From: Flaccisagitta enflata
Taxonomy: Eukaryota > Chaetognatha > Sagittoidea > Aphragmophora
Reading direction: 5' to 3'
Length of the DNA: 64,000 bases
NCBI GenBank assembly: GCA_965153355.1
Contig: OZ231127.1
Coordinates: 69,564,001 to 69,628,000, forward strand
In this document: positions 9,162 to 18,989 of the stretch, in pieces
How positions within the stretch are numbered: position 1 is the first letter of the stretch
Layout of the letters: the number at the start of each line of letters is the position of its first letter
Program-made: the position numbers and the translations under genes
Notes under the pieces: generated by a model
Databases searched by the model: none
Told to the model about the DNA's origin: nothing
The model's input: only the letters and a program-made list of their open reading frames with translations

Positions 9162-11205
9162 ACACTCAAAAACATTTCTACCACTTGCCTTCAGATTCTC
9201 CTAATTCACAATGGCGAGTGGGATTAAGGCAAGACTCGCGTTTAAGGCAAGATTTCGATCAGGATTTAACTTTCCTCTTTTCCTTCGATCACCGGAGCCG
9301 CCGAAAAAGGTAAAACAACTGAGCCTGAAAGGTTTCATCGTCCTCCCGATTCCTAAGTCTGTCATTTGTTCATTGGAGGTCCTGTGGCAGAGGCATGAAC
9401 AAGAATTTCGTTTTCCCTCAAATGGAATGATCGCGACTCTCTCTATTCTTCATTCTTCTCTCATTTCTCTCGTCGTAGGCCCGGCAGAATGCGGGTGAAT
9501 TCCCGTCGTCCGTAATCGCTTTTGTTGCCGGCCTCTCTCTCCCCCAAAGAATCGGCGTCGGTGGGGAGGTTCAACCACGTGATTGAATCGGTCTTTTCTG
9601 AAATAAGAAAAGGCTTTACCTCGCCGCGGGATGCACACGATCAACAAGGATATCCATCACAGCCAACGAAACAACGCCCAGCATTTCAGTCCGTTCTTTC
9701 CCCGTACATCGTCGTCGAATATCATGCCTTCGTTGAACTTCGAGCGAATTGACTTGTCTTCTGCAACACGTGGGGGAACGTGTGAGCATACGGCGTTTAG
9801 AAACTGAGTCTCTATTCTTAAATTTGTTTGCCTCCAACGCTCTTCGGTATCGCTGATAAATGATAAAATGTGTGCGCCATTCAGCCAATTCATCATTAAT
9901 TAAAAAAGCCACTGAACATCTTCTACCGAATTTATTTTGGGAAACTAGTCTTTTATTTTTCGCTCATGCCGGCAATTTGTCTCAGTTTTCCGTACCGATG
10001 CTTTTGAAAAGTCAAGTCTTCTGTTATGGATGTACAAATTAAGAGCGCTCATTTCTTATTGCTATTGCCTACGTCAATCGTTTTCTAAAGTCAGAAGCTA
10101 AAGGTAATTTTGTTTTATTTCGTAGTGAGTGAAAGCCGGTACCCAAGCTCAATAAGCAATATGGCACTAATCATTGACATTTTGATATTGGTTGCCCTAC
10201 TGGCCATCTTCTTTACGTTACGGGAACTCCTGCATTTCGCGCGTCTTGCGGTTTTCAAGTTGGCCAGGCCCGAAACCGCCCCTTCCACCCCCAAAGGACC
10301 GAAAGCACGCCGTACCTTGAGATTTTGATGCAAATTTTCAATTTCGATCGCCAATTAGTATCAGTCGATTGATTAGGCCTATAAGCTTCCAATAGGTTTT
10401 TAGCTGAATTTTGCAATGCCAATAGTTTGCCCACCTTCGAGACCAATCACGTTTTTTTCCCCCTCTAGTGCCCTTAGCCCGCTGCCTCTTGCAACATTGG
10501 GTTAAGGCATTCCTTCCCCCATTTTTTTCAATGGAAAAGAAAGGCCTAATTCAGTAACTCTAATTCAATTTTGATAAAAATTTGTCCCGTATCCTACTGC
10601 CTTCAGCCCGCCTTTTCTTACGGCATTGGGTTGTAGACTGCCCTCCCTAAGTCAACATTTTTTTTTCACATTTTTTCAAAATCATTTTTTCAAAATCATT
10701 TTTTGAAAACCTAGCCGGGACAAAACTTGCAGTTCAAATTTTTTTTCATGGATCATCAATAATAATGCCCTTCTAAGCCATCTGCCCGTCTTCCCTTGTT
10801 GACATTGGGTTTTTGGCCCCCCCCTTCCCCTCGCGGCATCCCCCCCCCGTCAATAACCCGTATTAACTACCCCCCCCTGTATTCTCCGTGTTCTCTAGTG
10901 CCTTCTGCCCGCCATTTCTGATGACATTGGGTTTTAGGTACAATCCCATCGTAGTCGCGATCGTTGACGTTCATTTTTAATCGCAAGTTCGATCTGAGTT
11001 TATTCTTTTTTAAGTTCCAAATCTAAGTCTGCGGGTCGCTACCACTTGTTAGCATTGATTCGTTGACTCCCGCCCCTTTCTCGTCTATCTATTGGTTTCA
11101 ACTTCCCCGCCACTGGAGTGCTGCCGCTGTCTTTGTCAGCATTGGTACCTCTCTTCACCTTCGATCCCCAACGCTTCTGCACCTGCACCCCCCCCCTGAG
11201 CAATC
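9162..11205 (+). repeat. Leader of copy B
   Basis: Repeat of 5639-7680 with few differences. It includes the 95-aa ORF (9211-9498), the 55-aa membrane ORF (10161-10328) and the four ACATTGGGTT repeats. It supplies the 5' region for the gag-pol unit. Confidence 0.9.
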
Positions 11206-13094
11206 ATGGACAACCTAAACAGGCAAATGGAAAGGCATTTGGATATTCGCCCTTTTTCATTTGAGTCGGGCCAAGATATCAATTTGTGGCTAAAAAGATA
11301 CATGAGGAATGTCGATGCCTGTCTTAAGGCTGACGCTACTGAGAATGACAAAAAGGCTGCTTATCTTAGGCTCCTCCCCACTAAATTAGACGATTTTGCC
11401 CTATCATTATTTGAGTCTTCGCAAAATAATACCTCTTGGGATGGTATTAAGGATGAACTTATCCAAAAGTTTTCAGACCCCGCAAAATCCCAGAGATTTC
11501 AGACACAACTTGATGCCATCAAGTGGGACCCCGACCAGCCCCTGCATCTGTATGAGAATAAGATTATCTCTTCCATCCAGCAACACGATGCAGAAATCGC
11601 GGCCAATGACAGTCTGTTTGAGCGCGAAATCTTTAAAAGATTTCTTGCTGGATTGCCTCAAGATTATCAGACCTATGTTGATGCTGGTCTGCCTGTCCGG
11701 TGTTACGACGTTGCAAAGGCTAGGGAAAGAGCTGAAAAGTACAAAGACTTGCTTTCTAAGAATAAAGGCATCCCCCCTTTGGCTAGTTGGCTTGGCAGTG
11801 GATTGCCCACCCCTACCGCAGCTGCAGCCGCCATTCCTGCCGCGCTAGCGGCCAATGCTGCGACCTTTGCGGCCTTCAAAAATCCTGCAATGGAAAGTCT
11901 CACAGAGCAAATCTCGGCCCTTAATATAGCTCATAAGGAAACTCTTGAGGCCCAAAAGGAAACCAATCGCAGCATTAATAGTCTCATTGAGCAGTTATCC
12001 TCCCGCCCATCTAGAGAAGAATTCCGCCGTCCTCCCCCCTCTCCTGGTGGTAATAGGGGCAATTTTACCCGAGCTTTTAGTGGGCAATCACCCCACAGAT
12101 CACCATATCGCTCACCTGGCCGCTCTTATGACTATCAAAGGCCCCAATCAAATGATGGCTACTCCAACCAGCAGAACTATCCTCGTTCTAACTATCCACC
12201 TAACAATGGGTCCTACAACTATCCACCACGCAATGGGCCACAGCAACCATGGGGTCACAATCAGCAGTCAAACTATCCCTCCGCAAATTATCAGCAGCAA
12301 AATTTTCAACCTGCCCCAAGAGATAACCGCCAACATCAGCAATCATTTCAACAGCCTCACCCTCAAGTCAATCGATCTTTTCAGCAAAATTACCGCCCTC
12401 AGCAGCCTCATCAACCCCAGCCCCATCAGCCAAATCATCCTCCATCCAACAGGGGCCCTTATTAGGCTGGTTACCTAAAGGGTGAATTTGGCTCAAATTT
12501 TAAAATTCCTCCGCCATCTAACCATACATGCTAAGCGGCATTTGGGCAGTAAATCAGGCAAGCAGAGGTCGGTATTTGATCAAGAAACCCGCACGGCAAC
12601 ACAATGGTAAAGTATATGAAAGCAATTTTACACCCATTGAAACTCTATAGTGTTGCCGTGCGGGTTTTCTTTCCAGATACCGATCTCTGCTTGTCTCAAT
12701 TCCTTTTTAAATAGGACATAGAGTGTATGGTTAGTTGGCTAAGGCTTTCTGAAATTAGACCACATTTGACCCTTCAGGTAGCCGCCCTAGCCCTTATCCA
12801 CCAAGCAGTCGCCCTCAAGCCCCATATAGTGGCCGAAATGTTGAATATCGGGGCCCAAATTCTGGTCAAAATCGTGGCCATAATCCCAACTCAGGGCAAT
12901 CCTTGGGCCCTCATGGGGCTTATGAAGATGAAGGGGCCTCCGGATTTCCCACCCAGCCCAAACAGGTCTGCTTTGAGGAACCCAGTGAGGTGAATATTGG
13001 GGCTCACTATTCTTCTGGCCAGTACTCCGCCCAGTTTCCTTGCCATGACCAATACCCTGGACATTATGCCAGCCATGAGCAGGAGGATTTATAG
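11206..13094 (+). pseudogene. gag: Gag, copy B, interrupted by a MITE
   Basis: Identical to copy A for 419 codons except one Q-to-R change, then stopped at 12463-12465 by the first bases (TAG) of an inserted hAT-type MITE. After the insertion the gag frame resumes at 12798 and runs to a TAG at 13092-13094, about 26 codons past the point where copy A ends, so this copy shows the original Gag C-terminus (ending ...YASHEQEDL). The pol frame is -1 relative to gag and open from 13079, giving a 16-bp overlap around GATTTATAG. As it stands, Gag-B cannot feed ribosomes into pol. Confidence 0.85.
12463..12789 (+). mobile_element. hAT-type MITE (327 bp) in gag B
   Basis: Flanked by an exact 8-bp duplication GCCCTTAT (12455-12462 and 12790-12797). 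Imperfect ~38-bp inverted ends begin TAGGCTGGTTACCT and, inverted, TAGGGCGGCTACCT, fitting the hAT TIR start (YARNG) at one end. A second, inner inverted repeat (about 12558-12604 with 12651-12698, sharing AACCCGCACGGCAACAC) gives a strong hairpin. Copy A lacks it, so it inserted after the leader-gag duplication. Confidence 0.9.
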
Positions 13095-16000
13095 GAACCG
13101 GCACACCGGAGAGCCACGAAAGTGTCGGTAGCTCAAACCCAAAGGCTCATCTCACCCAAGAACCCAGACCCGATATTCTAGCGGAAATTGAGATAAAATT
13201 AGGCGACAGAACTACAGTTTGTCTTGTTGATACTGGCTGCTCTACAACTTGTGTTTCGGAAATGCATATCCAAAAGTCCCCATTTCTTCAAGAATGTATA
13301 TTTAGTCCCCAAACTGATGTGGGCCACAGCATTAATGGCAATGATGTTGTTACAATTGGACTTTTAAGGCTCCCCTTCTCCATTGCTGGTCGGAAATTTG
13401 TTGTCAATGCAAGAGTAATGAGAGGTTTAGTACGTCCAGTTGTTTTGGGATTTGACTTTCTTGTCAAAAATGGCTGCATTATCGACTTAGAGAAAAGTCT
13501 CTTTTCCATGAAAGGTATAAGCACACCATTTCTCCGTCGCCAAAGAGTTTTCATCCCTCCACATCTATCTGCCTATGAGTGCACAGTTATACCCCCTATG
13601 TCTCGAATGCCTATCAAAGCCATTGTCCATGCTGATCTCAATCTCTTACAATCATCCTGTGGCAAAACTATTCTCTCCTCACCCTTTCCTGAATACTGCC
13701 CTGCTCAAGGAGTTTTGGTTGGCTCAACTTTGTCAAATATTGACCGTGGAATAACTCACTGTGAGGTCTTCAACTCTCTTTCCACCCCCATCGCGATTCA
13801 ACCTGGAATTCCACTTGCTTCATTTGAGTTCCCTGAGCCTGAAACTGATGCCTTTTGCCTATTCCAATCTGTTGAAGATATCCCCAATGACGCGGAGCTT
13901 CCACCTGACATTTTCTGCATGTTTGGTCCCAGAAAAACTGATATCTCTCAGCCTGAGCCACCATCCTTTCCTCACTCTCAATCTACGCAGCCTAAGTCCT
14001 CACCCAATTCTCAGCCTGTACCTCACCCAAACTCCCAGCCTGAACAGCCACCAGAAGAGCCTGACCCTGATTTGGAGATTCTGGAACTCGACTTGTCTAC
14101 GGCTCAAGTGCCCCCTGATGAGGATCCAGAGGAATTGGAATATCTGCTCAAAGTCAAGCATGCAGCTGCCTTTTCCAAACACAAAAGTGACCTTGGCAGA
14201 ACTACTCTCTTGAAGCATTATTGCCGCATCAAGCCCGGCCCACCCATAAGTGTTCCACAATTCCGTTGCACTCCCAAAATGGCTGAACTCATTGAGGCCC
14301 AGGTGGACAGGATGCATAGGGAAGGTGTATGTGAGCCCTCGGACTCACCATACAACTTCCCCATTTTGGTTGTGCCTAAGAAAGATGGCACACTGTCGAG
14401 ATTTGTGATTGATCTAAGACGGCTCAATGCTAATTCCGAGCGGGTGCATTTTCCAATGCCCCATATATCAGATGCGCTGCACAAGATCAAGGGCAAGTTC
14501 TTCTCCCAGTCTGATTTAAATACGGGTTTCCATCAGATCCCCATCTGCCAGTCTGATAGAAAATTCTATGCTTTCAGTACCCCGACTGGGCACTTCCAGA
14601 TGACCTGTTGCCCTCAGGGCGAATTGAACGCCACTTCCTCAATGAATGCCCTTATGTCCATAGTCTTCAAACAGTTCAATCCTCATCAGTTGGTGACCTT
14701 TTTGGATGATGTTATTCTGGCCACCGAAGGCTATCGTGAACATCTTGAGCTCTTGGACAAGGCCCTTTCTGCACTTGAACGTGCCAATCTGAAGTTGAAT
14801 CCCAAGAAGTCATCATTTGTCCAAAAGCAAATTGTCTGTCTAGGATATGTCCTCTCTGAGAAAGGCCTCTCTCCCGATCCCCATAATATCTCAAAAATAT
14901 TATCTTGGCCAGTCCCTATGAACGTCCGTGAAACGCGCGGTTTTGTAGGCTTAGTTCAGTTCTACCGCCAGTTCATTGAGCATTTTTCCACCATCGCTGC
15001 TCCTTTGACTGACCTGTCTAAGAAAGATACCCCTTTTAACTGGACTCCTGAATGCCAAACAGCCTTTGAGAAACTGGTCGCCTCCGTCACCTCTGACTCC
15101 GTCATTGCCATCCCTGACTTCAATGAGCAATTCATCCTCAAAACTGATGCCAGTCTGCTTGCCATTGGTTGTGTTCTCCAACAGATCCAAAGTGGTGAAA
15201 CAAAGGTTATCTGCTTTGACAGCAAGAAACTGACTGATCGCCAAATTAAGTGGGTGACTTATGATAGAGAATTTTATAGTATCTACACTTGGGTCAAATG
15301 CTATAAACACTATCTCATCATGTCCCACTTCCTGATCTACACTGACCACAAGCCCCTCTTGGCACTTTCTCGCCCAGACCCAAACACTGAGCCAGTTGGC
15401 AAAAGGAATAGGTGGAAAGTCTTCCTTGCTTCATTCGATTTCACCTTGCTGCATGTTCCAGGGAAGAACCTTGGTGACGCTGATGCGATGTCGCGCCGTC
15501 CATGTGAAGATGAGGATGACAATGAGGTTCCTGATGGACTTGAGGACCATTTTGCTGATTTCTTTTGCTCCTTAGAGTTTCAAGAGGACAACCAGGAAGC
15601 ATTTACTGAGCCTGACTTCATTGAAATCTTTGATTCTTGCCAAAGAGGCGACTCTCCTTGTCTTGGTGCTTTACAGGACACAGATCTTCCTTTAGTTTCT
15701 ATCTTTGCTGAGGAAGAAAAGGAGGAAGAAATGATCAAGCATCAACGCAATGACCCCATTATCGCGGCCTGCATTGAGCAAAGATTGGCCCATAAACGAT
15801 GCAAACCAGACAAGGACACCATTGACCACCCTTGGTACATAAAGCAATTCCCATACCTCAAGCTCAAAAACGGCGTTCTCTACCGGGCAGCTAAAATTCC
15901 CGAATTTCCTGATGTTATTCTACAGGTCATAGTCCCTCCCACCCTGGTTGAAGAGGTCCTGCAAAGTGTTCATGGCCCACCCATGGCTGGTCACCCATCC

Positions 16001-18001
16001 AAGGAGAAAATGATTCAAATCATCAAGAGATACGCCATTTGGCCTAATTTCTGGTCTGACATCAACGAATTTGTGACCAATTGCTATCAATGCCAATGCA
16101 CTAGGGAGCCCAACCCACCAATTAGGGCCCCCATGGTCCCTCTTAAAGTCACGCGACCATTTCAACAAGTTCAAGCGGATGTTTTAAAGATTCATCCCTC
16201 GCGCAAAGGCTTCATTTATGTGGTGGTTATAATAGACGTCTTTTCCAAGTGGGTGGAACTCTATGCCACGCGCACCAAATCTGCCACTGCTATCGCTGAT
16301 TGTCTGCAAGACTTCTCCCTTAAGCATGGCCCCCCTGAATCGTTCTCAAGTGATAATGGTGGTGAATTTCAAAACGATATTCTGAATGCTTTGTGCAAGT
16401 ATCTGGGCATTAAGAAATCCACTTCCACTCCCTATCATCCTCAAAGCCAAGGGCTTGTTGAAAATCGCAATAGATCGATTATCTCTGAACTCACCAAACG
16501 CATCCTCCTTACTCACGATGACTGGCCTGATCACATTCCTTACCTTCAATTCATGTTCAACACGTCTGTCCACACAACAACCAAGCAGACTCCGTACTTT
16601 CTCTTGCATGGCTTTGAGGCCAACATCCCTCTTACGGGTGTGCTTCCTTCTCCTGATGCCAGACTCTCAGTTCGTGACTACATCGGGTCTTCCACTTCCA
16701 AATATGAAGAGGCAATGCAGAATGTAAGGGAACAAATGGATAAGGAGAAAGCAAGACAGAAGGCCAATTACGATAAGAAGGAGAAATTTGTGCCTTACAA
16801 AGAGGGTGATCAAGTTTGGGAATTGCAACATCGCGAAAAGCTCAATAAAATCAACACCAACTGGAGTGGCCCTGCTACCATTTTGAAGGTGACTCCCAGA
16901 GAAGACTCTCCCAGTGTCAATTATGTCTGCCAGAACACACGTGGTCTTACTCAAACTAAGCATCATAATGATCTCAGGCCGTTCACTGTGCCTCAGAAGC
17001 GCATTCCAAAACCGCTGCTGCCTGCTTCTCCTCTACTTCCACCAAAACACATTTTACGCTCATCGCACTCATCTGCACCCACCCCATTGCACTCTGTTGA
17101 TCCTGATAACACGATTATGACGAGATCTAAGACAACAGCCTTTCTATTAGGTTCTCTCTACTCGCATGACGATTGTCTGCCTTCAACGTCGCCGATTGTA
17201 AATAACCCTGCCGCTCCTATTGCAGCCAATAATTCACTCCCCAACCCAACCCCGACATTGGCCATTAACCAACCTACTCCTGCCACCCCTCAGCCAATTG
17301 CCGTTGAAACATCTCAATTCAGAGATACAAGAATTGCTCTTTCTCCCCCCTCATTGTCCCCATCTCCCCCAGTCTCCTTGTCATTTTTGAACCCATCTGA
17401 CAACCGAACATCTCGTTTAGAGATAAGTCCCCAAACAATAACCAGCACCATCCCAAACATCTTTACCCAAATGCCGCGCCCCCATGAACAAACCTATTCT
17501 GATTCCCATGATGAAACCGAAGCCCTTTATCCCGGCCCAATTGACAATGAAACCCCTCAAAATCAAATTCCAAATCCTGTTTTTGATTGTCAACCTAGTA
17601 CCTCTTCCCCAAATCGTACAGTTCTTATTGTTGATGATCCTAATAGTCTTTTACCTCGGTCCGACGCGGGTGAGTCGAGATACCAATTTCGCAAACGCAA
17701 GCAATCAAGGCCACTTTCAGCCGTTAAGAAGAGATTTAAGAAGAATCGGACAAAGAAGACAAGGGCAGGCCCCAATTCCATGACTGATGTTTGTAACAAG
17801 CTCAAAACATGCGCCATTCAAGCCCAGGCCGATTTGGAGAATGACAATTTTGAGTCAGATCTTATCAGTTCATTAGAAATCGCGTCTGAACATGTACCGT
17901 TTCATCCCTCAACTGATGAAGGGAATTCTGATAATGATATAGAGTCCTCCGATGATAGCGTGATTTTCAATCCCAGAGCCAGTACTCCAAAGCGAAAATG
18001 A
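13079..18001 (+). CDS. pol: Ty3-like Pol polyprotein (PR-RT-RH-IN), intact
   Basis: Open frame of about 1640 codons; the first ATG at 13262 lies after the protease active site, so entry must be by -1 frameshift from gag. Order: aspartic protease with VDTGCSTTC (DTG at 13229); RT with FPILVVPKKDGTL, SDLNTGFHQIP and catalytic FLDD (14699-14710); RNase H with TDAS, a DREF glutamate and TDHK; integrase with an HHCC zinc module (GHP..., CYQCQC near 16082), QAD, SSDNGGEF and VENRNR for the DDE triad; then a WSGPATIL GPY/F-like module. No chromodomain. A ~340-residue Pro/Ser/Thr-rich tail ends in a basic RFKKNRTKKTR patch, possibly nuclear localising. All catalytic residues look present. Normal RT dyad context is Y/FxDD. 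Confidence 0.93.
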   Translation, partial: AGGFIGTGTPESHESVGSSNPKAHLTQEPRPDILAEIEIKLGDRTTVCLVDTGCSTTCVSEMHIQKSPFLQECIFSPQTDVGHSINGNDVVTIGLLRLPFSIAGRKFVVNARVMRGLVRPVVLGFDFLVKNGCIIDLEKSLFSMKGISTPFLRRQRVFIPPHLSAYECTVIPPMSRMPIKAIVHADLNLLQSSCGKTILSSPFPEYCPAQGVLVGSTLSNIDRGITHCEVFNSLSTPIAIQPGIPLASFEFPEPETDAFCLFQSVEDIPNDAELPPDIFCMFGPRKTDISQPEPPSFPHSQSTQPKSSPNSQPVPHPNSQPEQPPEEPDPDLEILELDLSTAQVPPDEDPEELEYLLKVKHAAAFSKHKSDLGRTTLLKHYCRIKPGPPISVPQFRCTPKMAELIEAQVDRMHREGVCEPSDSPYNFPILVVPKKDGTLSRFVIDLRRLNANSERVHFPMPHISDALHKIKGKFFSQSDLNTGFHQIPICQSDRKFYAFSTPTGHFQMTCCPQGELNATSSMNALMSIVFKQFNPHQLVTFLDDVILATEGYREHLELLDKALSALERANLKLNPKKSSFVQKQIVCLGYVLSEKGLSPDPHNISKILSWPVPMNVRETRGFVGLVQFYRQFIEHFSTIAAPLTDLSKKDTPFNWTPECQTAFEKLVASVTSDSVIAIPDFNEQFILKTDASLLAIGCVLQQIQSGETKVICFDSKKLTDRQIKWVTYDREFYSIYTWVKCYKHYLIMSHFLIYTDHKPLLALSRPDPNTEPVGKRNRWKVFLASFDFTLLHVPGKNLGDADAMSRRPCEDEDDNEVPDGLEDHFADFFCSLEFQEDNQEAFTEPDFIEIFDSCQRGDSPCLGALQDTDLPLVSIFAEEEKEEEMIKHQRNDPIIAACIEQRLAHKRCKPDKDTIDHPWYIKQFPYLKLKNGVLYRAAKIPEFPDVILQVIVPPTLVEEVLQSVHGPPMAGHPSKEKMIQIIKRYAIWPNFWSDINEFVTNCYQCQCTREPNPPIRAPMVPLKVTRPFQQVQADVLKIHPSRKGFIYVVVIIDVFSKWVELYATRTKSATAIADCLQDFSLKHGPPESFSSDNGGEFQNDILNALCKYLGIKKSTSTPYHPQSQGLVENRNRSIISELTKRILLTHDDWPDHIPYLQFMFNTSVHTTTKQTPYFLLHGFEANIPLTGVLPSPDARLSVRDYIGSSTSKYEEAMQNVREQMDKEKARQKANYDKKEKFVPYKEGDQVWELQHREKLNKINTNWSGPATILKVTPREDSPSVNYVCQNTRGLTQTKHHNDLRPFTVPQKRIPKPLLPASPLLPPKHILRSSHSSAPTPLHSVDPDNTIMTRSKTTAFLLGSLYSHDDCLPSTSPIVNNPAAPIAANNSLPNPTPTLAINQPTPATPQPIAVETSQFRDTRIALSPPSLSPSPPVSLSFLNPSDNRTSRLEISPQTITSTIPNIFTQMPRPHEQTYSDSHDETEALYPGPIDNETPQNQIPNPVFDCQPSTSSPNRTVLIVDDPNSLLPRSDAGESRYQFRKRKQSRPLSAVKKRFKKNRTKKTRAGPNSMTDVCNKLKTCAIQAQADLENDNFESDLISSLEIASEHVPFHPSTDEGNSDNDIESSDDSVIFNPRASTPKRK

Positions 18002-18640
18002 TTTTTACCTTTTACGCTAAATTTCCAATCAATTATATACATTTGATTCATCTGATTTTATTGGCCGTCGCGTCGCCTTTCTAACCTCAACGTCATTCTC
18101 TGCCGTGATTTTATGATGTCATTTCAATTTTCACTCAGATCGGAAAAAGTTTAGATTTGCAAAAGCATTCATTGATTCGCGTAAAATGAAAGTGGGACTG
18201 ACGCTGTTTATAAGAATTCATTCGCTGTCAAGTTGTGACATTTCATAAAATGGGCTAGACTCGATGGTCTTTTTTTTTTTCGGTGGCCTAATTGTCGGCG
18301 AAATTCGCCGTCTTCAAGTTGGCTACAACGGGTGGCGATTACGTGTTCCAGTCCTACTGTCAGCTCCGGTACAGACTTAGATTGAGGATCTCAAGTGGAA
18401 TGAATATCCCATAAAGGTTGGTCTTGATAAAATGACAATCTGAGAATCTGCGTTTCTCCTTTGTACAAATTCGCGAAAGTAAATAGTTGAACACCTAAAA
18501 CCGAATGATTCTTTACGATCAGCCAAATTCGATTCCGCATATCTCAGGCCAAGTTGCGATTGATATAAACGGCGATTCCGTGGCCGCCGTGTTTGTCGTC
18601 TCCATCGCGGCCACCGCTCTCCCTGCCATCGCCGTTGCAT
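18002..18640 (+). other. Spacer downstream of pol
   Basis: No LTR-like direct repeat of the leader is present here. AT-rich, with a short run of T at 18268. No ORF with coding character was seen. Confidence 0.5.
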
Positions 18641-18989
18641 CTTCCTCTTCCACCATCCTCCTCCTCCGCCATCCTCCTCCTCCACCATCCTCCTCCTTCA
18701 CCATCAAGGGTTAACCTTAATCCCACGAAAAAGGCCCTCCTCCACCATCCTCCTCCTCCACCATCAAGGGTTAACCTTAATCCCACGAAAAAGGCCCACC
18801 ATCATGGGTTAACCTTCATCCCACGAAAAAGGCCCTCCATCATGGGTTAACCTTAATCCCAAGAAAAAGGCCCACCATCAAATATAAAGCAACATCTTGG
18901 GTTAACCTTAATCCCACGAAAAAGGCCACCATCTATAAAGCAACATCCCGGGTTAACCTTCAACCCATGAAAAAGGCCCACCAACAAAG
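18640..18989 (+). repeat. Tandem repeats immediately upstream of the exonuclease ORF
   Basis: TCC/ACC-rich stretch, then six copies of GGGTTAACCTTAATCCCACG followed by AAAAAGGCC, at about 18709, 18769, 18806, 18844, 18899 and 18951, spaced 37-60 bp. The last copy ends 20 bp before the ATG at 18990. They may be promoter or 5' UTR elements; each has a GTTAAC palindrome. Confidence 0.85.
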
